A DNA stretch of 64,000 nt from Liopterus haemorrhoidalis (taxonomy: Eukaryota; Arthropoda; Insecta; Coleoptera; Dytiscidae): assembly GCA_963971575.1 (NCBI GenBank), contig OZ020623.1:10232980-10296979 (forward strand). Direction: 5' to 3'. A program made the position numbers and the translations under genes. Of the stretch, positions 12,065 through 24,300 are shown piece after piece; within the stretch, counting starts at the first letter, position 1; each line of letters opens with the position of its first letter. The notes under the pieces are model-generated. The model searched no databases, was not told the DNA's origin, and was given only the letters and a program-made list of their open reading frames with translations.

Positions 12065-13440
12065 AGACTGCGTGCGCATTAATGGCTGTTAACCAAATTT
12101 GTATTTTCTCGATTATTTACTTATTAAAAATAGTAATCGGAGGAAAAGCATGGCGTGCAACACAAGCAGAATGCACATTAAGCGCTTGTACAACTATTTT
12201 AATAAAATAAACTGTATATGGTTCAATTTATATTAATTAAAATTAATTGTTCTTAACTGGTTTTGAGGTGGGCAAAGGTGATTATGAAACAGATTTTGGG
12301 ACTGTATTGTCCATCATTTATATTATCTGTACCTTCTAGTTGAACAATACCCATTTTCTAACAGTCATCGGCGAAGTAAATCCTCCATTATATAAAAGAC
12401 ATACTTTGGTAATTCGTTTTTACTATTTCATGTTTTTTGATAATTATTTTGACAATTTCACAAAAACAGATATTAAAAACTTAATTAAAAACAAGACAAT
12501 CCCAATTTTAAACTAAAATGGTCTTTACTTAACAATTTTACTATTAATAACAATCCAAGAAGTCAGTGCTTACAACAAAAAAAATCTATATCTATACATC
12601 TCTATGCAAAAAGCAAGGGTCCGTTACTTTCTCAGTCTATTTTTTTTTTGTTGAGAAAGTACTGATATGGGAAAATGGGTTATTTTGATATACAGTAAGA
12701 CTGCAAATAATTATATTTTTTTTTCACAATCGAAGGCACGAAATGTGTATAAAAATCCATTTTTCCTTGTTTTGGGATTTATTTAATTTGCGAAAAAATC
12801 TACTAAAAGCAGTTGTCCAAATTTTTTTACAAGAATTAAGTTAAAGGAAAATCTTAAAATTGTCTTTTTTCTTTCAATTTTCTTATATCTTGGACAAAAT
12901 TTAAGTTAAGATTTTCCTAAAACGTATCTTGCCTATTTGCTAACGTTTTTTTTTTTAACCTTCTATGTGATCTTTATAAAAATATTTTAGTTTTATATTA
13001 GAAAAAAGCAATTTCTAAATCTATTACATGATGCAAAAATATGGCACTTATAATATAGGGAAGCAATATTTTTTATGAAGAACATAGGCCAATGTAAAAT
13101 CGTTTTTGATCGAAAAAACACAAAGGATGATTTTTAGTTTTGCTGATTTCAAGAAAATACTTCATGTTCCAGATACCCAAGAGGAATAATAAAACAGATC
13201 TATAAAAGAAACTATCGTGTTATCAAATTAATTTATAATTCGACTAGGCTGATTCGTCTTACGAATATCTTTGACTGAATTATAAATAAATAAAAATAAT
13301 GAAGCTATAAAGACTTGTTTTTTAACATTTATTTCATGGCACTGTATAAGGTGTTAAATGTTTGAGCATTGTTAACTTCTTTATTATAAGAGATACAAAG
13401 CGGGTTAAATTAGGAAGCAGTATTTTACACAACAAATACC
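12065..13440. other. AT-rich stretch with weak inverted repeats
   Basis: Holds a short imperfect inverted repeat at about 12838-12925 (AAAGGAAAATCTTAAAATT against AAGTTAAGATTTTCCT). No genes are seen. Confidence 0.4.
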
Positions 13441-13605
13441 ATGACTTCAAAAAGAAATTACATAATGGTTGGCTATGAGAAAATAAAATAATGTCTATCA
13501 CTGTTGTTGTTGTCCTAAGTTATTTATTGTTATATAAACTTTGCAGTAGACATTATTTTATTTTTTAATAGCCAACCCTCATGTAATTTCTTTTTGAACT
13601 CATGT
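13441..13605. mobile_element. Palindromic MITE related to a Tc1/mariner-type element
   Basis: The arms 13441-13498 and 13547-13604 are reverse complements (TTCAAAAAGAAATTACAT.A.GGTTGGCTAT.A.AAAATAAAATAATGTCTA). The same end sequence (GAACTCATG / AAATTTCATAAGGGGTGGCTA on the minus strand) occurs at 43860-43905, next to a DDE transposase pseudogene. This therefore looks like a tiny deletion derivative of that family. No coding capacity. Confidence 0.6.
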
Positions 13606-15320
13606 ATAAATATTGAATTGGAAAAACAATTGAACGTTTTAGTTTTATCCAGTGAATAAAAATACAAAAAGACGGAAATAATGTTATTCCTACTACTACA
13701 ATGGCTGCCAGTATTTTGTTGTTTTGGTATTAAAAAGTGTTTCTTAACCTTTATTTTGATAAGTTAAAGTATATTCATAATTTATAAATCATAAATAAAA
13801 GATAGGGCTAAAATTGTTTTTAGTTATTTTATAATTTAATATAAAAATACGAATTTAACCTGAAATTTGGTATTTTGTCAAAATGGTTAGCGGACGAGCA
13901 AAAACGCAAAAAGACTAAAAAAATTACTTTTCATTCGTATTTTCCATTCATATAATGTGATTGAATTAATGAGATTTTGATAAATTTCAACATACACGTT
14001 ACTTATGGACAATGGCGTACTGTCATAATTTTCTAGACTATTACGCATATGGATACGGATGAGACTTGTAAACACAACGACATTGCCTACTCAGTAAATA
14101 AAAGTAAATTAAATTGGGTTGTAAATAAAATAATTGAAAATTTTGAAGATTTGAATTAAGCAGGGAATTAGCTACAAAATTAAATTTAGAAATATTAACA
14201 AAAATTTAATTTTGAAATTTATTGAAATTCAGAATTTTGCATTTTATAACTCTAAAAATGAATTTTGAAAAACTACATATTATTATTTTATGTAATACCG
14301 AAGATTATAAAACTTTAATTTTAACAAGGATGTCAAAATACACTTTAATTTTAACCATTTCAAAATGAGCATTTATTTACAAAATAATAACATAAAAATC
14401 GTAGAAATTAAATTATAAAAAGATATAACATTATATAATTAGGAAAAACAATAAAACAAAATATAACTTAAGTTAGTAATAAATTAAGGAAAATTTAGAA
14501 ATGTTCAATATGACCGGCGTTGTTATTTTATGATTTTTTACTTATTCTGTGATTTTGTTTAATTCATAAATTACGTATGAATTTATCGAAGTAATTTCTG
14601 AAACCATAAAATTAATAAATACATACGAAAACTATTTTTTATTAGAATTCGCAGATCGAACCATAAAGACTGTGCATCTAAACTGACTTAAATCACACGC
14701 CCTGGACTTGTTTCGTACTCGACGTAACCCGTTCTAGCGCGGATCACTCGATATACATACATTCGAACCTAACGAGCACAGCAAAATAATAAAGAAGTTA
14801 ACAATATTTCAACAGTTCTCAAAAACATATTTTATATACCAAATCATAACATTACTACAGGAAATTGTGTTGTAATATAAAATATTTCGGGGGGGATCAA
14901 GCCTATCAAGTGAGGTAGCCTTGGGCGGTGCCATTTTTTTACTATTAAATTCTCCATCAATGAAAATACTGGTAAAATCATTCCAAATTATTAAGCAAGA
15001 AAAAATATGTTTGAAATTTTTTAATATTTAAAAAATTTTACTATTTAGTAAAATGTTTTTTGTTAATTTTTCTTGTAATCAGCAAAACAAATGGAGGAAA
15101 GCATACTTAAATATTTAATATTATAAATTTATAAATACACTAATGCCTTTAAAATATTATATTGATTGTTATTTGGACCCTGCCTTAAAACCTAGTTTAC
15201 TTAAACTAGGTTGAGAATGGACACAATCATGGTCGAATGTGTATTTAGAGAAAGACAGAGCGGATAAGAGATGCCTTATACAGAGCGAGATATCTATATT
15301 ATAGTTATATAAAAATTCAG
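13606..15320. other. AT-rich 3' flank of the RPUSD2-like gene
   Basis: Downstream, on the minus strand, of the RPUSD2-like stop codon. I see no unambiguous AATAAA close to the stop, so the 3' end of the transcript is not placed. The rest is AT-rich with no supported gene. Confidence 0.4.
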
Positions 15321-15323
15321 TAA

Positions 15324-15398
15324 TCACACTAGGTCTTCTTCAGTCCAATCATTTCTTGCCCAGTCGGGTAGTTCTGTTTCGTACTCCCAGTCTGGACC
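15324..15398 (-). CDS. RPUSD2: RPUSD2-like terminal exon
   Basis: Acceptor TTTTTTGCAG|GG at 15399. Twenty-four codons follow (GPDWEYETELPDW...TEEDLV), ending at TGA (15326-15324). The exon enters in phase 0, matching the upstream exon that ends at a codon boundary. The acidic, Trp-rich C-terminus follows directly on the conserved W-K-Y-K of the previous exon. Confidence 0.85.
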   Translation of the reverse strand, partial: GPDWEYETELPDWARNDWTEEDLV

Positions 15399-18300
15399 CT
15401 GCAAAAAAGATATAGTGTTACATTGATTCACGGTAAGTTCATCGAATATCAATTCATCGAAAGCAAATTCATCGAAAATCAATTCATCGAATACGAGTTA
15501 ATTGAAAACGAGTTCATCGAAAGCAAATTCATCAAAAATCAATTCATCGAAAACGATTTCATCGAAAACGAGTTCATTGAAAGCAAATTCATCGAAAATC
15601 AATTCATCGTAAACGATTTCATCGAAAACGAGTTCATCGAAAGCCAATTCATCGAAAATCAATTCATCGAATACGAGTTAATCAAAAACGAGTTCATCGA
15701 AAGCAAATTCATCAAAAATCAATTCATCGAAAACGATTTCATCGAAAACGAGTTCATCGGAAGCAAATTCATCGAAAATCAATTCATCGAAAACGATTTC
15801 ATCGAAAACGAGTTCATCGAAAGCAAATTCATCGAAAATCAATTCATCGAATGATCAATTCATCGAATCGTCAATTCATCGAAAAAAAATATTTTGTAAA
15901 TATTTCATTAACCTTCTAAACGGCATGATTCGTAGATATCTTTACTAATTAGAGCACGGAAATAAATTCCCAGCAGTACTCAAACAAACAAAATTATTAA
16001 TTTTAAGGTAATAATTATAAATAAGGAAAAACTTATACTCATACGTAAATTTTGGATTATAATTTGTTGTTTAATTAAATTAAATTTTTTTGTTTCCCCT
16101 AAGTACAAAGTAATAAAATATTAAGTAAAAATATATTTATTCATATAATATATTGCTACAAGTTGTATTTAAATGTTTATTTTTATTTAAAAAAAATTAG
16201 TTACTCTAATGCATGATATAGTCGTCATCTGAACTATCGCTGTCATTTCTTGTATTTATTATTATTGGATTAATATCATCAACAATCCTTTCCCTTTCCC
16301 TCCATTCATTTATTAAATTTTCGATTTTTTTAACAGATTTTACCCAAGTTTCTCAACTAATTTGATCACAGGCTACTTGCCATATTTTAAAAACATTATC
16401 ACTATATCCGTTTTGACCAATATGTCTATCATAATAATTTTTTTTTATACCCCAAATTAGTTCAATGGGGTTAAACTGGCAGTGATAAGGAGGTAATCTT
16501 AGTACTTCATGACCATACGTTTGTGCCAATATATTAATAAAATAAACTGGTTCAGATTTTAATTTCCTTCGTTTTTTCACGATTTTGTTAGTGAGAAGTT
16601 CAGATTTATTACATTTTATAATTCTACGAATTGTTGATTCCGAAATCTTTAAGGGAGCTGCTACTCTTTGATGGACACAAGATAGAGAAATAAGTGGCCT
16701 ATTGTTCTAATTTTCGGAATTAAAATATTCCAGCAGGTAATTAAAGTTTGTGAATTTAATAATTGGCCGCAAGCTCTATTAATGAATATTATTAACAGAC
16801 ACTGACAGCTAAGACAAATAACAAAAAACATTTTTAAAATCGCTGAAAAATGGTAACTTGATTATTATATGAATGCACTACTTGATACATACATGTAACA
16901 GTCACCTATCAGCAATCCGACTATAGGTACTCTTTTGTATTCAACACTACTTATCCTTATGATCCAGCTGAATCGTAAGGATTGTAAAATTGCAAACTCC
17001 CTCGTATAATAAAATTATATTTTTACCTTGTATTTCCAGGCATGCAGATACATAACGAGATCTTGTGGTTTTGGATCTCTGTATCGAACTTTGCATTCAT
17101 AACAATGTTTATCTACTGTCATTTTATCTGGGTTAAAGGCCAAATCTGGTGCTTCGTGACCTGTCTGAGTGGCCACCGTCACCTTAGACCTATGGGAATC
17201 CAATGAGGACATCATCGCTGACATCGTAACAGAGGCCTCCAAGGCATCTTCGCAAGGAGATGGTTCTCTAGAAACTGGCTCAGCGTCATCATCACCCAGC
17301 CCTCTATCTGCAAAAAAACAACATTAAATGGATTATTATGCCATAATAAATAATTAATTTGATGCTTTAAAATCAAGGACTGAGAACGAAACAAAATATC
17401 GTTCGATTCAGTTCAGATCGAAAACAAAAATACTATTTCCGCTATTTACGTTTTCCGATTAAATTTCACTGAAATCGGTTTTAACCGAAATGAAGAATTA
17501 AAGCGATCAATCGATCAGAAGCGAACTAAATTAGCCAACAGAAAGGGCATTGCGTTCCATCAGGAGGTAACCGATCAGTTCATCGAAAATCAATTCATCG
17601 AAAACAAATTCATCAAAAATCAATTCATCGAAAACGAGTTCGTCGAAAACGAGTTTATCGAAAACAAATTCAACGAAAATCAATTCATCGAAAACGAGCT
17701 CATCAAAAATGAGTTCATCGAAAGCAAATTCAACGAAAATCAATTAATCGAAAACAAGTTCATCGAAAACGAGTTCATTGAAAACGAGTTCATCGAAAGC
17801 AAATTCAACGAAAATCAATTCATCGAAAACGAGTTCATCGAAAGCAAATTCATCAAAAATCAATTCATCGAATGATCAATTCAACAAAAAAAAATGTTTT
17901 GTAAATATTTGAAAGAAATGCCGAGAGGATCGGAAAGTCAAAAAAGCAGTTGTTGATAAAAGTAGACAGACTAAGAAATAATTGCATAAAAAATTTTATA
18001 TGGTTTAAAAAAATAAATATTCTTTGATTATGCTCAAATTGCACCAAAAATTATCTCACTAAAATTTAATTTAAATTTGCAAAAATTATATATTAAAAAT
18101 GTTATTATTATTATTATTATAAATATTTACAAAATATTTTTTTTCGATGAATTGACGATTCGATGAATTGATCATTCGATGAATTGATTTTCGATGAATT
18201 TGCTTTCGATGAACTCGTTTTCGATGAATTGATTTTCGATGAATTTGCTTTCGATGAACTCGTTTTCGATGAACTTGTTTTCGATGAATTGATTTTCGAT

Positions 18301-21300
18301 GAATTTGCTTTCGATGAACTCGTTTTCGATGAACTCGTTTTCGATGAATTGATTTTCGATGAATTTGCTTTCGATGAATTTATTTTCGATGTAAATACTG
18401 CTGCTTAGCAAATGGAGTCGTAATGGACGTAAATTGAGTCGGACTTGTGGTCCTCAGCATATTTTTTAATTGTGACTGGGATATTAAAAGAAATTTTCTG
18501 ACTTACCTTTTGGACTTCCTAAGTCACCAACAACAGTATCATCTAAATCTGTTTTCATTGGTTTAAACATAGAAAGATCTGAATCTCCATCCATGCCGAG
18601 CCAGTTCTCAGCATTATGGATATTGATAAGGTCCCGGACCAATTCTTCATCGGTTTTTCCACCAAGGTCACCAGCTCTACCTTTCATTGGACCAAAGACA
18701 ACATGATTGTACAATGGATCGTTAACAACTGGATAACCTAAAAGATGAAAACTATTAATATAAATAGCAACGCCATTGTTACTCTTGAAAATAGTCAAAC
18801 AATAAGCAAACAGCTTTTGATGTCATTTCTATTATACGTTTATAATTTGTGCGTATTATGTCAATGACTTTTTAACAAAAAACGCATCCTTAAGTAAAGT
18901 TATATTGGCAGACTGATTCACGGAATAGAAAGTAAAAAAATAGATTTGTTGAAGGAGCAGTTTTAAAACCAAATGGCATGCTTATGGAAAGAATTGGCGT
19001 CTCATAAGAGACCAGTTCGGCCGAAATAAGTAACCTGAAGCTGTTGTCGAGAAGAATAAGAGTATTTTGGTAATTTTTCATTAATAATTTTGCTTACCCA
19101 GGTATTGTAGATGTACCCTAATTTGATGCATTCTTCCTGTTCTTGGTTTGCAAAGTACAATACTAGTCTTTCCATTATATCCAAGTGTTTGGAATGTCGT
19201 TACGCAATCCTTTCCTTTTGGAGAGACTTTGCAGACACCAATCTTATAGCTAACAACTTCAATTGGTTCTCTGCATTCAACAACTTCACTGTAGGAAAAA
19301 ACAAAATATATACACAAAAATTTTACAAGAGCTATACAGGTTCAGCGAAAGCAGATGAGATAAGTTTCTGTCAATCGTAATTTTACAGTTAAGTAGAGCA
19401 TGTTGGAGCACGTCGTTGCAGAGTTGGTCTTTCGACTAATGTTTTCGAAAGACCAAAAAACTCTTGACCCGCTAAGCTAGCAAAATGGTTTGTCATACAC
19501 AGAACTATTATCTTTGATATATGACTGTATAGTAAGAGAATGTATTTTATTTTATGGATATAAAAATCGTTCATCTTTCTTTCACCTTATTTATTGTTAT
19601 CTTCTTCCTTACCTTGGGAATTCTCCTTCCACCCTACACACATATTCCTTCTGTACCAATCTGTTTCTGATTTGGTGTTCCATTTGTCTTGCTTTCTTGG
19701 GAGATCTTCCAAAAAGTAAAAGACCACTTGTTAATCTATCCAGTCTGTGAATAGTTCGTAAATTCTTCAGATTATACTCCTTTGCCAGGATAAAAACTAC
19801 AGTATTGTGACGATATCTTCCACATGGATGAACCTGGGAGAAAATCAGATTAAACTGTAAGGATTATGATAAAAAAAATTGAGATGATTTGATTGTTTAA
19901 GTTTATTTTTAAGTAGCCGTGTTTCTTTTGAAAGATTTCTAGATGGGAATACGTTTATTCTGTATAATATACTACAAAAACTGACGACATCTCTAAATGT
20001 AGCAAACACCTTGCTAAGTTGTTTCTATTGGTATGGTTTGAGACCATTGATTGTAACCAAAATGAAGACCATTTAGCTTAATATTTTATTTAATGTTCCC
20101 AGCAATTTGGCAGTACTACTATGTTAATGATGTTTTAACAAAACAACGCACACTATCATAAAATCTACATACTGTTTTGTCTTGAAAATAAAATAAAAAT
20201 ATATTGGTTTGTTGCAGGTGCAGTTTTAAAACCAAAGGGCATGCTAATGGAAAGAATTGGAACTTCGCTTGATAGACCAGTTCGGCCAAAATAAGGAACA
20301 TAAAGCTGTTTTACGAGATAGAGTACCTCAAGAAATTCTTCACTTCGGAGAGTCTTCATAGAAGAATAAAACGAGTTATTGAAGCAAAAGATGCCTATTA
20401 ACTAACTATTTAGGTAACGTTCCTAGCAATTTGGCAGTACTATGGCAACGATGTTTTAACAAAACAACCATAAAGTTTATCTACACAGACTGGTTCACGT
20501 AAAAGAAAGTAAAAAAATATACTGGTCTGTTGCAGGTGCTGTTTTAAAACCAAATGGCTTGCTTATGGATTGGAACGTCGCGTGTGATACCAGTTCAGCC
20601 AATATAAGGAACTTGATGCTTCTCTTCAAGAATAATGGAGTATCTCATGAAATTCTTCAAAATATGAAGTCTTCACAGAAGAGTAGGTGTTATTGAAGCA
20701 AACGAACAGTAACAGTTTTAACCAGGGGTTCATAACAGCTACAAGGCTGACTCCTTCTTAAAATTAAATTAAGACAATGATGAAAAACTTCAATATTTTT
20801 GTTTTATTTTCTATAATCTTGTTTAATTTTATGCAAATCTGTGCACAAAATCAGAAAAAGGGTTACTGTACAGTTAATTTTCGAGTATGTACAATGTATT
20901 TATCTGCTGCAACCATTGCAGTGCAAAACAATGGTAGATTTACAGCTGTCCAGTTTATTTTCTAACCAATAAACTAATAAGCTGATCGACTGTATTTTCC
21001 AAATGGTTTTAGTATAAGCATTTATCAAATTTATAGTTGGTCAGCTTAATATTTGTAGTTTTTCATACAGTTTATATAGCTTTTCAACTAATCTTTAAAT
21101 CTTCAAAATGAAACAGGCTAGATGAATTGTTAAAATGATTTTTTATTTTGTAAAAGCAATCCAAAGCACACCCTAAAAAACCACAAGAAAAGCCAGAAAA
21201 ACCCAAGCAATTCTAATTAATAATACATTTTCTAAGACATTCAACAACCGGTCTTTCTTCTACCTTTCATCGCCAGAAAGTCCTAGGTGTCATTGTACCT

Positions 21301-24300
21301 AAATTTTATTTACATAGAAGATAGACCAACTCAACTAATAATAAACACAGGTTTTAAAAATGTTTTCATCTGAAAAAGAATTCTTTTGTATCGTTTAGGA
21401 AAAATAAATAAGAGTGAAACAAAAATTGAAGAAAATATATCTAGTGTTCTTACAATATTGTTTATAACTTTAGTTTTAGAATAAAACCCCATGTGCCCAC
21501 TGATGGGTTATCAGTGTAGTAGAGGTGTGCCCGCCGGAGGACATATGGGGTCAAAGTATTAAGAATAAAATGAAATACGGAGTTAAAAATTGGTAAAAAA
21601 AGTAAAGGGTATGATTTAACTGGGAATTATTTAAATAGATATGTGCACTAAAATTAATACTTTGTGCATTAAGGGGGGGGGGGGGTAGGGTCTGATAACC
21701 ACATTTTAAGCATATTTTTGTGATTTTTTTTCAAATCTATGGTTAAATTTATTCAAACTAAGTACACATATAAAGTATGTTTTGAAGAAGATACAAAAAA
21801 ATTTTGAAGGCAAAATATGGCGAAATGAGCCAGCTGTGGCAAATCTTTTCAGACTCCGGGAAAAAAATTAGATTTTGCGGTGACCAGCATAACTCGTCAC
21901 TAGATCATCTGAAATCAAAAATCCAAAAAGATTTTGTTAGTTTATGAGTTTGCCGAAGTAATGACGTTGAGTTTTTATTTTTAAAATGATTTTTCAGTTT
22001 TTAGCGTTACTTAGAAGACAAAAAAAAAATAATTCCCCCTAAAAAAAACCTAAAAATGAGTATATTTGTGATTGTTAAATAAAAAAAAAAAACGTGAAAA
22101 AAATATCTCAACGTCGTTACCTCGGCAAACTCATAAATTAACAAAATCTTTTTGGATTTTTGATTTCAGATGATCCAGTGACGAGTTATGCTGGTCACCG
22201 CAAAATCTATTTTTTTTTTCCCGGAGTCTGAGAAGATTTGCCACAGCTGGCTCATTTCGCCATATTTTGCCTGCAAATTTTTTTTGTATCTTCTTCTAAA
22301 CATACTTTATATATGTATTTAGTTTGAAAATGAATAAATTTAACCATAGATTTGGAAAAAATTCACAAAAATATGCTTAAAATGTGGTTTATCAGACCCC
22401 CCCCCCCCTTAAGCAAAGCATAAATAAAAGAAGCTGGCTAAAGAGATGACTCCGAATCGTCAAAAAAAGTATGAGATGATCATAACCAATTTTTAACTCC
22501 AGTTGTTTAAATCATTTTTAGATGTTGAAGGTGTTAGTGTAGAAGTATATAAGAGTTACAGAAGTATAGAGCAGAGCCATGCCGAGTTATTCTAATCTCT
22601 CAGACAAAAAAAAAACCTTGACAAATAAAAAAAAAAAAATATATATATATATATGCGGCTATATATATTTTATACTAAAAATAAATATATATATATATAT
22701 ATCAGACCATTGATCCGTCCACCCTTTTCTCCCCAAAATGAGATGTATGAACATGTTGGTACTTCCGGTTTCTCAATACTACCATTCAATTTTTTGGATA
22801 GAATTCAACTAACTTTTTGTTTTTTACCCAACTTTTGAAAAAAAAAATTGTGAATTATTTTGGCATTGTTTTTAGGTTTTAAATGAAACAAGGGCTTAAT
22901 TTGTGACATTCTCGGCATGACTCGTACAAAGTATAAGTACAAGTCCCAAAAATATTGAGGGGGTAGACTTGTTTATTATTGTAACTTGAGACTTTGTCAA
23001 TGTAACATGAAAAGTGAATCGTAAATTATTGTGTTAAAAATATACGTCAACCATAAGCACATAAATAATAATTAATTTTTGTCTGAGATATAAATATTAT
23101 GATTGGGCTATTTTCTAATGGGATATTTATCTGAGTTATCACCAATAAATTATGAATTTTAAGATAGTACAAGACAGACAGTCAAGAGGTGTTAAATGAC
23201 ATTTAACAGTTGGTCGATGTAAGCATTTCAGGATAGTCGCGTTTTAAGTGGTAGTTGATTTTGACCCGTTGTATGGTTAAGACCATTTTTAAGAGTGTAG
23301 TCTAAAGAGTGAAGAAGTTAAGTCGTGTTTTGAGTAGAGTGAGAATTTGTTCATCATGGGTCATTTAGAGTGTTCGCTCGGACAAGTAAAATGTAACCAA
23401 GTAATTTCGTATTTACATTAAGGTAGTGTTCGTTAGTTTGGTGTAGTGTGCCTAGTGTGTGTGACTGTGTCTCTTTGGATTTAGCTGTATCGACGAAATT
23501 GTAAGTCTAGTGTAATTAGTGTAAATATTTAAACCGTATCATAATTAAAGTAGATTAGCTTAAATGTTGAGTTTAATTGAACAACCCTTAATCCTTCCAA
23601 GAATCATAGCAACCAGCTAGCGGACTAAGAGGGGGGGGGTCCAGACTTGATCCGCTCGCAAGTCTTGGAACCCATAATGTGAGGGATGTACAGAGTAAGT
23701 ACAAATGAAATAAATAAATCAGCCAACCGTGACATTTCATATTTATATATCAGAGTCCCCACATAGTTATTGAGATAGCAATGGTGAACAATTTAAAATG
23801 AACACTGCGAAAATGAAAATTATAGAAAACAATTTAAAATGAAATACGGGGTGTATATCTGAGGCAAAATTAACCTCAAAATATTTTGGGACCTGTATAA
23901 ATTGTTACATATAGAGACAGTATAAAGTTTACAGAAAGAAATAGAAGATATATATAGAGAGATAGATCTACATGTTTGTACATGCATATATACATAATTC
24001 CATGTTGAAATCCATGCATTTCGGGCACTCCTTTCAAGTCTTATCTTGTTCTTCTTTCGAGTGTTAAAAAAAATCTAATTTCTTAGACTGTGCCTCACAA
24101 TAAACCTAGTTTTATTAACATGTTCACAGTCTAAATCCACAGTTTCTTATGTGTCTTCATTAATTGATTTCGTTCTTGTTAACCGGTATTGTTGATTTAC
24201 TTACCGGTAAAGAACATGGTTTATCCAAAACGACTAAATCTTCGTCGACATGTATCAACTTGATTGGATTTGATAATACAGGGGTTTCATGTCTGAAAGG

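Noticed and set aside
15423..15854. 143-codon ORF of FIENQFIE-type repeats
   Set aside because: The 15-bp unit is a multiple of 3, so any stop-free unit gives a long ORF. The same holds for the ORFs at 17531-17743 and 18172-18411. No start context, and the arrays lie in introns.
15436..18395. CRISPR-like repeat arrays
   Set aside because: Units are contiguous with no unique spacers, and the genome is eukaryotic. These are minisatellites forming Foldback-like arms.
19111..19380. Plus-strand 89-codon ORF (and 19490-19750)
   Set aside because: Both are antisense to RPUSD2-like exons containing GRMHQIRVH and HRLDRLTSG on the minus strand.
20777..20965. 62-codon ORF with a signal-peptide-like start
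   Set aside because: A hydrophobic AT-rich start is common by chance here; no acceptor/donor context, no conserved cysteines pattern and no family match.
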